Shown one piece after another: positions 55,423 through 63,539 of a DNA stretch of 64,000 bases. Every line of letters starts with the position of its first letter. The first letter of the stretch is position 1. Both the position numbers and the translations under genes were made by a program. Source of the stretch: OFTM291 sp041741375 (GTDB taxonomy: Bacteria > Gemmatimonadota > Gemmatimonadetes > Gemmatimonadales > GWC2-71-9); assembly GCA_041741375.1 (NCBI GenBank), contig JBGSKF010000116.1:9991-73990 (forward strand). The letters are read 5' to 3'. The notes beneath the pieces are model-generated. The model saw only the letters and a list, made by a program, of their open reading frames with translations, did not search any database and was not told the origin of the DNA.

Positions 55423-55680
55423 ATGAAGAAGCACGCGGTACGGGAATCAGTGAACCTCTACGAAGCCAAGACTCACCTCAGCGCCCTGGTCGAACGGGCC
55501 GCGGCAGGAGAGGAAATCGTCATCGCCAAGGCGGGACGGCCCAAGGCGCTGCTGGTGCCACTCGCGGACCCTGGAGTGCGCCGAGTGTCGGGTCGGGGCC
55601 GGGGGCGGTGGCGGGTGGCGCGGGACTTCGACGCGCCGTTGCCCCCGGACATTCTTGATCGCTTCGAGGGACGGGAGTGA
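55423..55680 (+). CDS. Phd/YefM-type antitoxin
   Basis: An 85-residue protein with the Phd/YefM N-terminal pattern (NLYEAKTHLSALVERAAAGE, IVIAKAGRPKALLVPL) that binds the operator. The remaining C-terminal tail (residues 55-85) is Arg-rich and would bind the toxin. Its stop overlaps the toxin start (GTGA), the usual order antitoxin then toxin. Antitoxins of this type autorepress their operon. Confidence 0.92.
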   Translation: MKKHAVRESVNLYEAKTHLSALVERAAAGEEIVIAKAGRPKALLVPLADPGVRRVSGRGRGRWRVARDFDAPLPPDILDRFEGRE

Positions 55681-56048
55681 ACCTCCTCCTGGATACCCAT
55701 GTGCTCATCTGGTGGGACGAGGGAACTCGGCTCTCCCGGGACGCCCGGTCCGCGATCCGTGGTGCGGACCAGGTGTTCGTGAGCGCCGTCTCCGCCTGGG
55801 AGGTCGCGATCAAGACGGCGCTCGGCAAGCTCCGGCCCAGCCGCACGGTGGCCGAAGCCGTGGAGGAGTCGGGGTTCGAGGAACTCCCCGTGTCGTTTAC
55901 CCATGCGGCCCTCCTCGCCACGCTTCCGCCGAACCATCGGGATCCATTCGATCGGATGCTGGTTGCCCAGGCCCGATGCGAAGGTCTCGTCCTGGTGACG
56001 CGGGATCCCGTCTTCCACTGCTACGACCTTCCGGTGCTGAAGGCCTGA
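55677..56048 (+). CDS. vapC: PIN-domain ribonuclease toxin (VapC-like)
   Basis: A 123-residue PIN-domain protein starting NLLLDTHVLIWW, with Asp6 in LLLDTHVL, the Glu in SAVSAWEVAIKTALGKL, and later acidic residues in DPFDRMLVAQA and LVTRDP. These form the metal-binding site of PIN nucleases. The paired gene is a Phd-type antitoxin. Such pairs act on tRNA or rRNA, but the target here is unknown. GTG start. Confidence 0.92.
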   Translation: MNLLLDTHVLIWWDEGTRLSRDARSAIRGADQVFVSAVSAWEVAIKTALGKLRPSRTVAEAVEESGFEELPVSFTHAALLATLPPNHRDPFDRMLVAQARCEGLVLVTRDPVFHCYDLPVLKA

Positions 56049-56499
56049 CGGCAGGGCGATGTAGAAAAGGTGAGGGTCTACCGGGTGAAGGGAGTAGGGG
56101 GTAGGGAGTAGGGAATAGGGGCGGGGCGCAGCGTCGCCCGAGGCCAGGATGTTCCCGGTACGGTAGGGAATAGGCGATAGGGACCAGGGGGTAGGGGATC
56201 GGGGCTGCTCGCGAACGGCCCCTACCGCCTGTCTATGCCCGCCTGCACCCTGCCGTCCGGACGCCAGGTCGGTCGTCGAACGGGGAGTGGAGGACGCAGC
56301 CGACGGGAAGTGCACCGACCCGTCTCCATAGATCCCTCGCTTTGCGCGCGGGATGACGATCAACCAGGTATTCCCAGGTCCCTACTCCCTACTCCCTACT
56401 CCCTACTCCCTACTCCCTGTCGTCCGCCTACCGCCCGCCGCCTTCCCACCATACAATTCCAAGGTACCCGTGCCGGTTCACCCTCAACCCGGTTTCCTC
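56049..56499. repeat. Repeat-rich spacer
   Basis: No supported gene except a short propeller-gene remnant (56058-56090). TAGGGAGTAGGG tracts (56090-56120), a degenerate TCGCGA element (about 56206-56224), and CCCTACTCCC tracts (56385-56420). Confidence 0.75.
56058..56090 (+). pseudogene. Remnant of the 3' end of a propeller-lipoprotein gene
   Basis: Encodes DVEKVRVYRVK, closely matching the ends of the lipoproteins at 39708-40982 (DVEEVRVYRI) and 43524-44774 (GVEEVRVY). It is followed, like both, by a TAGGGAGTAGGG tract. It overlaps nothing and has no start. Confidence 0.5.
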
Positions 56500-58767
56500 A
56501 TGCGTCTCCCGCACCGCCCGATCCCGTTTCTCCTTGTCCTGCTTGGTGTTGTCCTGCCGGTCCAGGCCCAGCAACCCGATCCCTCCCTCCTCACCGTGGA
56601 GCGGATCTTCGGTTCGGCCGACTTCCGGGGCGAGTTCTTCGGACCGGCCCGCTGGCTCGATGGGGGGGTGGCCTACACCACCCTGGAACGGGCCGGGGAC
56701 GGGCGGGGCCGGGATCTGGTTCGCTACGAGACCGAGCGGGGAACCCGGACCATCCTGGTGGCGGCGAGTGCGCTCGTTCCCCCGGGTGCGGACGCTCCCC
56801 TCGCCATCGAGGACTACGCCTGGTCTCCCGCGGGAGACAAGCTTCTGGTCTATACCAACAGCGAACAGGTCTGGCGCGCCAACACGCGCGGCGACTACTG
56901 GGTGCTCGACCGCACGAGCGGTGCCCTCCGAAAACTGGGTGGGCCCGAAGCCGCTCCTTCCACCCTGATGTTCGCCAAGTTCTCGCCGGACGGAAACCGG
57001 GTCGGATACGTGCGCGAGCACGACCTGTACGTCGAAGATCTGGCGGCCGGGACCATCACCCGTCTCACGACGAATGGCTCCCGCACTCTGATCAACGGCA
57101 CCTTCGACTGGGTGTACGAGGAGGAGTTCGGCCTGCGGGACGGATGGCGCTGGAGCCCCGACGGCCGGACCATCGCCTTCTGGCAGCTCGACGCCACCGG
57201 GGTGCGCGACTTCCACATGATCCGCACCACTGATTCGCTCTACTCCACCGTGGTTCCGGTGCAGTACCCCAAGGCGGGGGAGGCCAACTCCGCCGCCCGG
57301 GTGGGGGTCATCCCGGCCACGGGAGGAGAGATCCGCTGGTTCGCTCTCCCCGGCGATCCCCGCAACACCTACCCGGCCCGGATGGAGTGGGCCGCCACCT
57401 CGGAGGAGGTGGTGATCCAGTACCTCAACCGCCTCCAGAACCGTCTCCAGCTCCTGCTCGGCGACGCCCGCAGCGGGGCGGTCCGGCCCATCCTGGTGGA
57501 GGAGGACAGCGCCTGGGTCGACGTGGTGGACGACATGGTCTGGATGGAGGACGGGAAGGCCTTTACCTGGGTCAGTGAACGGGATGGATGGAACCACCTC
57601 TACCTGGTGAGCCGCGACGGAAAGTCGGTGCGGCTCCTCACCCCGGGTGACTACGACGTTCTCAACGTGTTGTCGATCGACACGCGCGGGGGACATGTCT
57701 ACTACATCGCCTCTCCCGAGCAGCCGGCCCAACGGTACCTCTATCGGGCCCGCCTCGACGGGAAGGGGAGCGCCGAGCGGCTTTCCCCCGCGGGAGCGTC
57801 GGGAAGCCACGGTTACACCATCTCCCCCGATGCCCGGTGGGCATTCCACACCATGTCGGCCTTCGGGCTTCCTCCGGCCATCGACCTGGTCCGGTTGCCC
57901 GACCACCGGCCCGTGCGGGTCCTTGCCGCCAACACGGCGCTTCGGCAGAGGATGGAGGGACTCCGGCGCGGTCCCGTCTCCTTTGAGACCATCGAGGCGG
58001 AGAATGGGGAACGGCTCCAGGCCTGGGTCATGAAACCGGCGGACTTCGACTCCACACGGCGGTATCCTGTCCTGTTCTATGTCTATGGCGGCCCGGGAAG
58101 TCAGACCGTGCTCGACAGCTGGGGCGGGAGCCGATACCTGTGGCACCTGATGCTCACCCAGAAGGGGTACGTGGTCGCCAGCATCGACAACCGCGGCACC
58201 GGCGCCCGCGGGAGCGCCTTCCGGAAGATCACCTATGGCCGACTCGGTGTGGTGGAAACGGAGGATCAGATCGCCGCGGCCCGGGCCTTTGCCCGGCGGC
58301 CCTGGGTGGATCCCGCGCGGATGGGGATCTGGGGATGGAGCTACGGCGGGTTCATGACCCTCAACAGTCTCTTCCAGGGGAACGATGTGTATCGGATGGG
58401 GATCGCCGTGGCGCCGGTCACCCACTGGCAGTACTACGACAACATCTACACCGAGCGTTACAACGGTTTGCCGCAGCAGAATCGCGCGGGGTACGACACC
58501 GGGTCGCCCTTGTCGCACGTCGCGGGACTCACCGGCGATCTCCTGCTCGTGCATGGCACCGGAGACGACAACGTCCACTATCAGAACTCCGAGGCGCTCA
58601 TCAATGCGCTGGTGGCGGCCAACAAACCGTTTGATTTCATGAGCTATCCCAACCGGAACCACAGCATCTCCGGAGGCACCACGTCGGTGCATCTCTTCTC
58701 GACCCTGACCCGTTATCTGGATGAGCATCTGCTCCGACCTGTTCGGGAGGCATCGTTGACCCCGTGA
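56500..58767 (+). CDS. Dipeptidyl peptidase IV-type S9 serine peptidase
   Basis: A 755-residue exported enzyme with a signal peptide (residues 8-25) and a DPP-IV beta-propeller that includes the double-Glu anchor YEEEFGLRDGWRWSPDG (about residue 205). The C-terminal alpha/beta-hydrolase has Ser614 in GWSYGGFM, Asp689 in HGTGDDNVHYQ and His721 in NRNHSISGG, the full triad. DPP-IV cuts dipeptides after Pro or Ala from free N-termini. The start at 56500 is chosen because it opens the signal; the frame upstream is repeat sequence. Confidence 0.95.
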   Translation: MRLPHRPIPFLLVLLGVVLPVQAQQPDPSLLTVERIFGSADFRGEFFGPARWLDGGVAYTTLERAGDGRGRDLVRYETERGTRTILVAASALVPPGADAPLAIEDYAWSPAGDKLLVYTNSEQVWRANTRGDYWVLDRTSGALRKLGGPEAAPSTLMFAKFSPDGNRVGYVREHDLYVEDLAAGTITRLTTNGSRTLINGTFDWVYEEEFGLRDGWRWSPDGRTIAFWQLDATGVRDFHMIRTTDSLYSTVVPVQYPKAGEANSAARVGVIPATGGEIRWFALPGDPRNTYPARMEWAATSEEVVIQYLNRLQNRLQLLLGDARSGAVRPILVEEDSAWVDVVDDMVWMEDGKAFTWVSERDGWNHLYLVSRDGKSVRLLTPGDYDVLNVLSIDTRGGHVYYIASPEQPAQRYLYRARLDGKGSAERLSPAGASGSHGYTISPDARWAFHTMSAFGLPPAIDLVRLPDHRPVRVLAANTALRQRMEGLRRGPVSFETIEAENGERLQAWVMKPADFDSTRRYPVLFYVYGGPGSQTVLDSWGGSRYLWHLMLTQKGYVVASIDNRGTGARGSAFRKITYGRLGVVETEDQIAAARAFARRPWVDPARMGIWGWSYGGFMTLNSLFQGNDVYRMGIAVAPVTHWQYYDNIYTERYNGLPQQNRAGYDTGSPLSHVAGLTGDLLLVHGTGDDNVHYQNSEALINALVAANKPFDFMSYPNRNHSISGGTTSVHLFSTLTRYLDEHLLRPVREASLTP

Positions 58768-58800
58768 GGTCGGGATCCACCTCAACCCGGGAGGCACACC

Positions 58801-59016
58801 ATGCAGTACGAAGCGATTGTGGAACTGCTCGACTGGGCGGGAGGGCATGAGCATGCGGTGCGGATCACCACGTCCGACCATAACACGGTCCACGGAATTC
58901 CCACCAGCGTCGACACCCATGTGGCGGCGCACGAGGTCTACATCCGCCCCCTGGGCATCGAGGATACCGAGATCGCCATCTCCCTCGGGGCGATCGAGTC
59001 GGTGGAACTGGCCTAG
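58801..59016 (+). CDS. Small conserved-looking protein of unknown function
   Basis: A 71-residue protein with a GGGAGGCAC ribosome-binding site before its ATG, no cysteine and no membrane segment. It reads as a small alpha/beta fold (VELLDWAGGHEHAVRITT, EVYIRPLGIEDTEIAISLG). It follows the peptidase gene by 33 bp and may be co-transcribed with it. I recognise no family. Confidence 0.6.
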   Translation: MQYEAIVELLDWAGGHEHAVRITTSDHNTVHGIPTSVDTHVAAHEVYIRPLGIEDTEIAISLGAIESVELA

Positions 59017-59175
59017 GGAGTCTCTGATCAATCGTCATCCCCGCGAACGCGGAGATGACGGGCATGGACGTCCGGTCACATTGATCGGCGCCTTCCTGGG
59101 GTTGCGCAAAACGTTGCGAGCTGAAACATTTCACCGGCCCGCTCCGTACCGGCTGAGGTAACCTGGAGGGTGCCC

Positions 59176-59442
59176 GTGGACAGACAGACGCTGGCGGTGA
59201 TGATCCCGGTTCTTGCGGTGTTTTTCGCGGGGCTCGTGGCGCTGTCGCGCACCGCCATCGGGAAGGCGCTGGCCCGGCGGATCGGGGGCGAGACCGGCGC
59301 CCACCTCGATGAGCATCGGCTGGCGGTCCTGGAGGATGACATGGAGCGGCTCCGGCAGGAGTTGATGGAGACCCAGGAGCGGCTCGACTTTGCCGAACGG
59401 CTCCTGGCGGCGCCGGCACGAGGAGGGAGTGGAGAGGAGTGA
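59176..59442 (+). CDS. Small membrane/coiled-coil protein of the PspB-like array (1 of 6)
   Basis: An 88-residue protein with one membrane helix (about residues 6-24), a basic patch IGKALARRIGG, a helix rich in charged residues and the conserved ending ETQERLDFAERLL. GTG at 59176 is chosen because TGGAGG sits six bases upstream. PspB of the phage shock system has the same plan: short membrane segment plus coiled coil. Its stop lies in a GAGTGAGAAGCGAG spacer. Confidence 0.72.
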   Translation: MDRQTLAVMIPVLAVFFAGLVALSRTAIGKALARRIGGETGAHLDEHRLAVLEDDMERLRQELMETQERLDFAERLLAAPARGGSGEE

Positions 59443-59481
59443 GAAGCGAGAGAATGCGCGACGCCGGGGAGGGCGTTCGAG

Positions 59482-59757
59482 ATGGGTGAGCTGGTGCCGA
59501 TCTTCGGGATGCTGACGGGGATAATCGTGATGACGGTCCTCGGCATCACCATCGTGAAGGTGATGAACGGGCCGGTGGGAAAGGCGCTCGCCAGGCGCAT
59601 GGGGCACGGCGCTGACGGCGACCAACCCTTCCCGGAGATCGAGGCGCTGCTGGAGCGCGTCGAGGCGCTGGAACACCGACTCGTGGAGACGGAAGAGCGA
59701 CTGGAGTTCACCGAGCGGTTGTTGAGCGACCCGACGCGCCGCATCGGAGGGGCCTAG
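59482..59757 (+). CDS. Small membrane/coiled-coil protein of the PspB-like array (2 of 6)
   Basis: A 91-residue protein with a membrane helix (about residues 7-27), VGKALARRMGHG, and a coiled coil ending ETEERLEFTERLLSDP. It has the largest loop after the membrane segment of the six. Only 3 bp separate it from the next gene. Confidence 0.72.
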   Translation: MGELVPIFGMLTGIIVMTVLGITIVKVMNGPVGKALARRMGHGADGDQPFPEIEALLERVEALEHRLVETEERLEFTERLLSDPTRRIGGA

Positions 59758-59760
59758 CCG

Positions 59761-60000
59761 ATGGAGGATATCCTTGCCATCACCTTCCTGTTTGGGGGTG
59801 GCACGCTGGCGGCACTCTCGTTCAGCCCGATCGGCCGTGCCATCGCGGACCGCATCCGGGGGAGAAAGGGTCCGGAAGGGCCGGACCAGGCGCTCCTGGA
59901 CGAGGTGGAACAGCTGAGAGTGGAATTGACCGAGGTTCAGGAGCGTCTGGACTTTGCCGAGCGGCTGCTGGCGCCGAGAGGAGTGAGTGAAGAGAAGTGA
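59761..60000 (+). CDS. Small membrane/coiled-coil protein of the PspB-like array (3 of 6)
   Basis: A 79-residue protein (MEDILAITFLFGGGTLAALS) with IGRAIADRIRG and the ending EVQERLDFAERLLAP. It is most similar to the next gene, with which it shares the start FLFGGGTL/FIFGGGTL. Confidence 0.72.
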   Translation: MEDILAITFLFGGGTLAALSFSPIGRAIADRIRGRKGPEGPDQALLDEVEQLRVELTEVQERLDFAERLLAPRGVSEEK

Positions 60001-60069
60001 GAAGTGAGATGGCACGAGACGTTCGCCGTGCGTGGAATCGCTCCCTAACCGGAACCAAGGCGGCTGGTC

Positions 60070-60318
60070 ATGGAAGGCGTGCTCGCAATCATCTTCATCT
60101 TCGGCGGCGGAACGCTGTTCCTGCTGTCGGTGAGCCCTGTCGGGAAGGCCTTTGCTGAACGGTTGCGGGGGCATCCCTCCGCGACCCAAGACCCCGAGGT
60201 TCTCGACGAACTGCATCAGCTCCGCCAGGACGTGGTTGAGCTGCAGGAGCGGGTGGATTTCGCGGAGCGGTTGCTCTCCGATGGACGGCGAGAAGCGGGG
60301 GCGGGGAATAGGGAGTAG
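60070..60318 (+). CDS. Small membrane/coiled-coil protein of the PspB-like array (4 of 6)
   Basis: An 82-residue protein with IIFIFGGGTLFLLSVSPVG, VGKAFAERLRG, and the ending ELQERVDFAERLLSDG. The C-terminal tail is read into a repeat (GGAATAGGGAG). Confidence 0.72.
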   Translation: MEGVLAIIFIFGGGTLFLLSVSPVGKAFAERLRGHPSATQDPEVLDELHQLRQDVVELQERVDFAERLLSDGRREAGAGNRE

Positions 60319-60365
60319 GGAGCGGGGAATAGGGGGTTGGCGGTTGGGACCGCAGACGGAACGTC

Positions 60366-60385
60366 ACCCCGGCGAACGCCGGGGT
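60366..60385. repeat. GC-rich palindrome ACCCCGGCGAACGCCGGGGT
   Basis: A 9-bp perfect stem with a 2-base loop between array genes 4 and 5. The same element is at 63900-63919 (one mismatch), 63721-63740 and 36310-36329. Confidence 0.8.
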
Positions 60386-60437
60386 CCAGCGGTGGAGAGC
60401 GCACTGGCGGACACACATCCCGGGAGGACACACCACG

Positions 60438-60797
60438 ATGCCACCAATGGAACAGGCCGCAGGGATGCTGATCCAGGTTCCAGCTCCTCCGCTGCCGCCG
60501 GAGGTGGTGGTCCTCCCCGGTGGCCCCCCCGAGGAAGTGATCCTGTTCGTGAGCCTGGCCGTTTTGGCCGCGGGATTTTTTCTTCTGCGACCGCTCTTCC
60601 GCGCCTGGGCTCGGCGCATCGAGGGCGGGGCGACCTCCCCGGAACTGGCCGCGGATGTTGAGCAGATGCGGGAGCGCCTGCAGGACGTGGAGATGCTGCA
60701 TCAACGGATCGGGGAATTGGAGGAACGCGTGGACTTCGCGGAACGATTGCTCGCGGAGGGGAAACGGCAGGAAGTGATGGGTAGGGGCGGCTCGTGA
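60438..60797 (+). CDS. Small membrane/coiled-coil protein of the PspB-like array (5 of 6)
   Basis: A 119-residue member with an extra 30-residue Pro/Val-rich N-terminus before its membrane helix (EVILFVSLAVLAAGFFLL), a basic patch RAWARRIEGG, and the ending ELEERVDFAERLLAEG. It is the longest of the six. Confidence 0.7.
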   Translation: MPPMEQAAGMLIQVPAPPLPPEVVVLPGGPPEEVILFVSLAVLAAGFFLLRPLFRAWARRIEGGATSPELAADVEQMRERLQDVEMLHQRIGELEERVDFAERLLAEGKRQEVMGRGGS

Positions 60798-60846
60798 ACC
60801 GCCCTGGGGTGTCGGGGACTGGGCATCGGGCATTGGGAACAGCCTG

Positions 60847-61128
60847 ATGGACACGATCGGTCATTTTGCACTCTTCCTCTCCGTGGGTATCATGGGAGCC
60901 GCCCTGTTTCTGGGGCCGATCGGCCGGGGGGTGGCCCGCCGGATCGAGGGGCGGCATGGCGATCCTGGGGGCATGGATGAGCTGAGGGCTCGAGTGGCCG
61001 ACCTGGAGTCGCGGAGCCCGGTGACCGGGGAAACCGACCTGGTGGCGCAACGGCTCCTGGAACTGGAGGAACGAGTGGACTTTGCGGAACGTCTGTTGAC
61101 GAAGAAGGAAGTGAGTGGAGAGGAGTGA
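60847..61128 (+). CDS. Small membrane/coiled-coil protein of the PspB-like array (6 of 6)
   Basis: A 93-residue protein with a membrane helix (about residues 6-24), IGRGVARRIEG, and the ending ELEERVDFAERLLTKK. It precedes the YbjN-like and PspA genes. Confidence 0.72.
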   Translation: MDTIGHFALFLSVGIMGAALFLGPIGRGVARRIEGRHGDPGGMDELRARVADLESRSPVTGETDLVAQRLLELEERVDFAERLLTKKEVSGEE

Positions 61129-61192
61129 GAAGTGAGTATAGATTTCAGGCTTGAACCGCGGTTCGGCACCGGACCGCAGAAGGGATCCGGGC

Positions 61193-61588
61193 ATGGTCAC
61201 GCAAGACGACATCCAGTCGTACATCGATCGCCTCGACAGCGAGGTGATGACCACCGAGGAGGTGGAACCGGGATTGTGGGTGGCGCGGACCAGCGATGGG
61301 GCGGAACTGGTGGTGAACTACGCTCCCCCGGTGGTGATCCTTCGTGTCCGAGTCATGGAGAGCCCCGAGGATGACGAGAAGCGCGCCGATCTCTTCCGGC
61401 ACCTCCTGGAGCTGAACGCCCGCGACCTGGTGCACGGCTCCTACGGACTGGAGGGCAACGAGGTCGTCCTCACGGACACTCTGGACCTGGCCGATCTCGA
61501 CTTCAGCGAATTCCAGGCAAGTTTCGACTCGATCACGCTGGCCCTCGCCTCCCATCTCGGGGCGCTGGCGACATACCGCGAAAGGTAA
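61193..61588 (+). CDS. YbjN-like (type III chaperone fold) protein
   Basis: A 131-residue protein resembling the YbjN/TY3-chaperone fold: SYIDRLDSEVMTTEEVEPG, VARTSDGAELVVNYAPPVV and LFRHLLELNARDLVHGSYGL. The start at 61193 (MVTQDDIQSY) is chosen over an upstream ATG that lies in repeat sequence. Its stop is 4 bp from the pspA start. Its placement next to pspA suggests a role in the membrane-stress response; that is inference. Confidence 0.65.
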   Translation: MVTQDDIQSYIDRLDSEVMTTEEVEPGLWVARTSDGAELVVNYAPPVVILRVRVMESPEDDEKRADLFRHLLELNARDLVHGSYGLEGNEVVLTDTLDLADLDFSEFQASFDSITLALASHLGALATYRER

Positions 61589-61592
61589 GGCC

Positions 61593-62375
61593 ATGGGACT
61601 CTGGGACCGTTTCACCACGATGTTCAGGTCCAACATCAATGATCTGATTTCGCGGGCCGAGAACCCCGAGAAGATGCTGAACCAGCTGATTCTCGACATG
61701 AAGTCGCAGCTCGCCAAGGCCAAGCAGATGGCCGCCTCCGCGATCGCGGACGAGAAGAAGCTCCACGCCGACGCCGAGGCGATGAAGAAGTCCGCCGAGG
61801 AGTGGGAACGGCGGGCGATGCTCGCGGTGCAGGAGGGGCGGGACGACCTCGCCACCCAGGCGCTCATGCGCTACAACGAGAGCCTCCAGGGTGCCCAGCA
61901 GCTGCACGAAACCTGGGTCAAGCACAAGGCCGACACCGAACAGCTCAAGACCTCCCTCAAGTCGCTGCACGACAAGATCGAGGAGGCGAAGCGGAAGAAG
62001 AACATCCTGGTGGCCCGCGCCAAGCGCGCCGAGGCTCAGCAGAGAATCCACGAGACGATGGCGGGGATGTCCGACAAGAGCGCCTTCGAGTCGTTCGAGC
62101 GGATGGCGGAACGGATCGAGGACGTGGAACGGAAGGCCCTCGCCGCCGCCGAACTCCAGGAGGAGTTCCAGGGCGACGACCTGATGAAGCAGTTCGAGTC
62201 GCTCGAATACAAGGGAAGCGCCGACCAGCAGCTCCTTGCCCTCAAGGCCCGCATGGGCCTTCTGGGCGAGGGGGAAAAGGCCGAAACACGTCAGCTCCAG
62301 GCCGGCGACGATGATACCGAGGACGCCGAGGTCATCGAGGACGACGGTCCCCCCGGGGGCGGAAGATCCTCCTGA
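61593..62375 (+). CDS. pspA: Phage shock protein A (PspA/IM30 family)
   Basis: A 260-residue ESCRT-III-like, helical membrane-remodelling protein starting GLWDRFTTMFRSNINDLI, with long coiled-coil helices (ILDMKSQLAKAKQMAASAIA, AKRAEAQQRIHETMAGMS) and an acidic C-terminal tail. Length and start match PspA family members. PspA stabilises the inner membrane under stress and interacts with PspB/PspC in enterobacteria. A pspC or pspF gene is not seen; the small membrane array upstream may take the place of PspB. Confidence 0.93.
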   Translation: MGLWDRFTTMFRSNINDLISRAENPEKMLNQLILDMKSQLAKAKQMAASAIADEKKLHADAEAMKKSAEEWERRAMLAVQEGRDDLATQALMRYNESLQGAQQLHETWVKHKADTEQLKTSLKSLHDKIEEAKRKKNILVARAKRAEAQQRIHETMAGMSDKSAFESFERMAERIEDVERKALAAAELQEEFQGDDLMKQFESLEYKGSADQQLLALKARMGLLGEGEKAETRQLQAGDDDTEDAEVIEDDGPPGGGRSS

Positions 62376-62468
62376 CCGGCCACGGGCTCGCCGAGCGGCG
62401 GGCCCTTTCCACATGTCACCTTTCACCCTTCAAGCTTCGAACTTCACACTTCGAACTTCAAACTTCAT

Positions 62469-63539
62469 ATGCCTCGGTTTCTGATTCTGGCTGACGGCGA
62501 CTTCGCGCCGATGACCTCGAAGACCGCCAACTCGGTCATTCGCTACCGGCCCGACGGTGTCGTGGCGATACTCGACCGGTCGCGCGCAGGTCAGACGGCG
62601 CAGGCGGTGCTCGGCTTTGGGGGAGGCATTCCGGTCGTAGCCTCGGTGCGGGAGGGTCTGGCCCTCGGGGCCGATGCGGTGATGATCGGAATTGCACCGA
62701 TCGGGGGCCGCCTCCCCGAGACCTGGCGCGACTGGCTCCTTGAGGCGCTGGAGGGAGGGTGCGATCTCTGGAGCGGTCTCCACACCTTCCTGGCCGACGA
62801 TCCCCGCCTCGCCACCCGGGCCCGGGAACTGGGGCGGACCATCCACGACCTCCGCCGGCCGCCCGCCAACCTCCCGGTCGGCTCCGGGAAGGCGCGGGAG
62901 GTGGAACCGTTCGTACTCCTGACGGTGGGGACCGACTGCAACGTCGGCAAGATGACGGCCCAGCTTCAGCTCACCTCGGCGTTGAATGCGCGGGGGGTGC
63001 GAACCCGGTTCGTTCCCACCGGGCAGACCGGAATCCTGATCGAGGGGTGGGGCATCGGAGTGGATGCGGTCGTGGCCGACTTCATCGCCGGTGCCGCCGA
63101 GCAGCTGGTGCTGGAGGGGGCCCGGGACGCTGACATCGTGATGGTGGAGGGACAGGGGAGCATCAACCACCCCGGCTACTCCGGCGTCACCCTGGGTCTG
63201 CTGCACGGGGCGTGTCCCGATGCCCTGATCCTCTGTCACCAGGCGGGCCGGAATCACATCGGGGAGTACCGGGAAGCGGGGTGGACCCGGATCCCCCCGC
63301 TCACCGATTATGTGCGCGCCTATGAGCTGATGGGCTCCATGGTGCATCCGACGAAGGTGATCGGCGTCTGTCTCAACACGGTCGGAATGACCGACGCTCA
63401 AGCGGCAAGAGAGTGTGAGGCGGCCCGGCGGGAGACGGGACTTCCGGCCACCGATCCGGTGCGGTACGCGGAGGATGGGTCGCTGGTGGAGGCGATCCTG
63501 CGAGCGCGCGAGGAGTATCTCCTCCGGTCTCCGGGCTGA
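62469..63539 (+). CDS. DUF1611/DgcN-type P-loop protein
   Basis: A 356-residue protein with an N-terminal Rossmann-like domain and a C-terminal P-loop NTPase domain with Walker A GTDCNVGKMT (about residue 157). The family includes DgcN, a D-glutamate N-acetyltransferase partner of the DgcA racemase. No dgcA is visible. Its motif MVEGQGSINHPGY (about 225) is also conserved. It begins 93 bp after pspA; between them lies an ACTTCAAACTTC repeat (62417-62467). The substrate is inferred from the family only. Confidence 0.85.
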   Translation: MPRFLILADGDFAPMTSKTANSVIRYRPDGVVAILDRSRAGQTAQAVLGFGGGIPVVASVREGLALGADAVMIGIAPIGGRLPETWRDWLLEALEGGCDLWSGLHTFLADDPRLATRARELGRTIHDLRRPPANLPVGSGKAREVEPFVLLTVGTDCNVGKMTAQLQLTSALNARGVRTRFVPTGQTGILIEGWGIGVDAVVADFIAGAAEQLVLEGARDADIVMVEGQGSINHPGYSGVTLGLLHGACPDALILCHQAGRNHIGEYREAGWTRIPPLTDYVRAYELMGSMVHPTKVIGVCLNTVGMTDAQAARECEAARRETGLPATDPVRYAEDGSLVEAILRAREEYLLRSPG

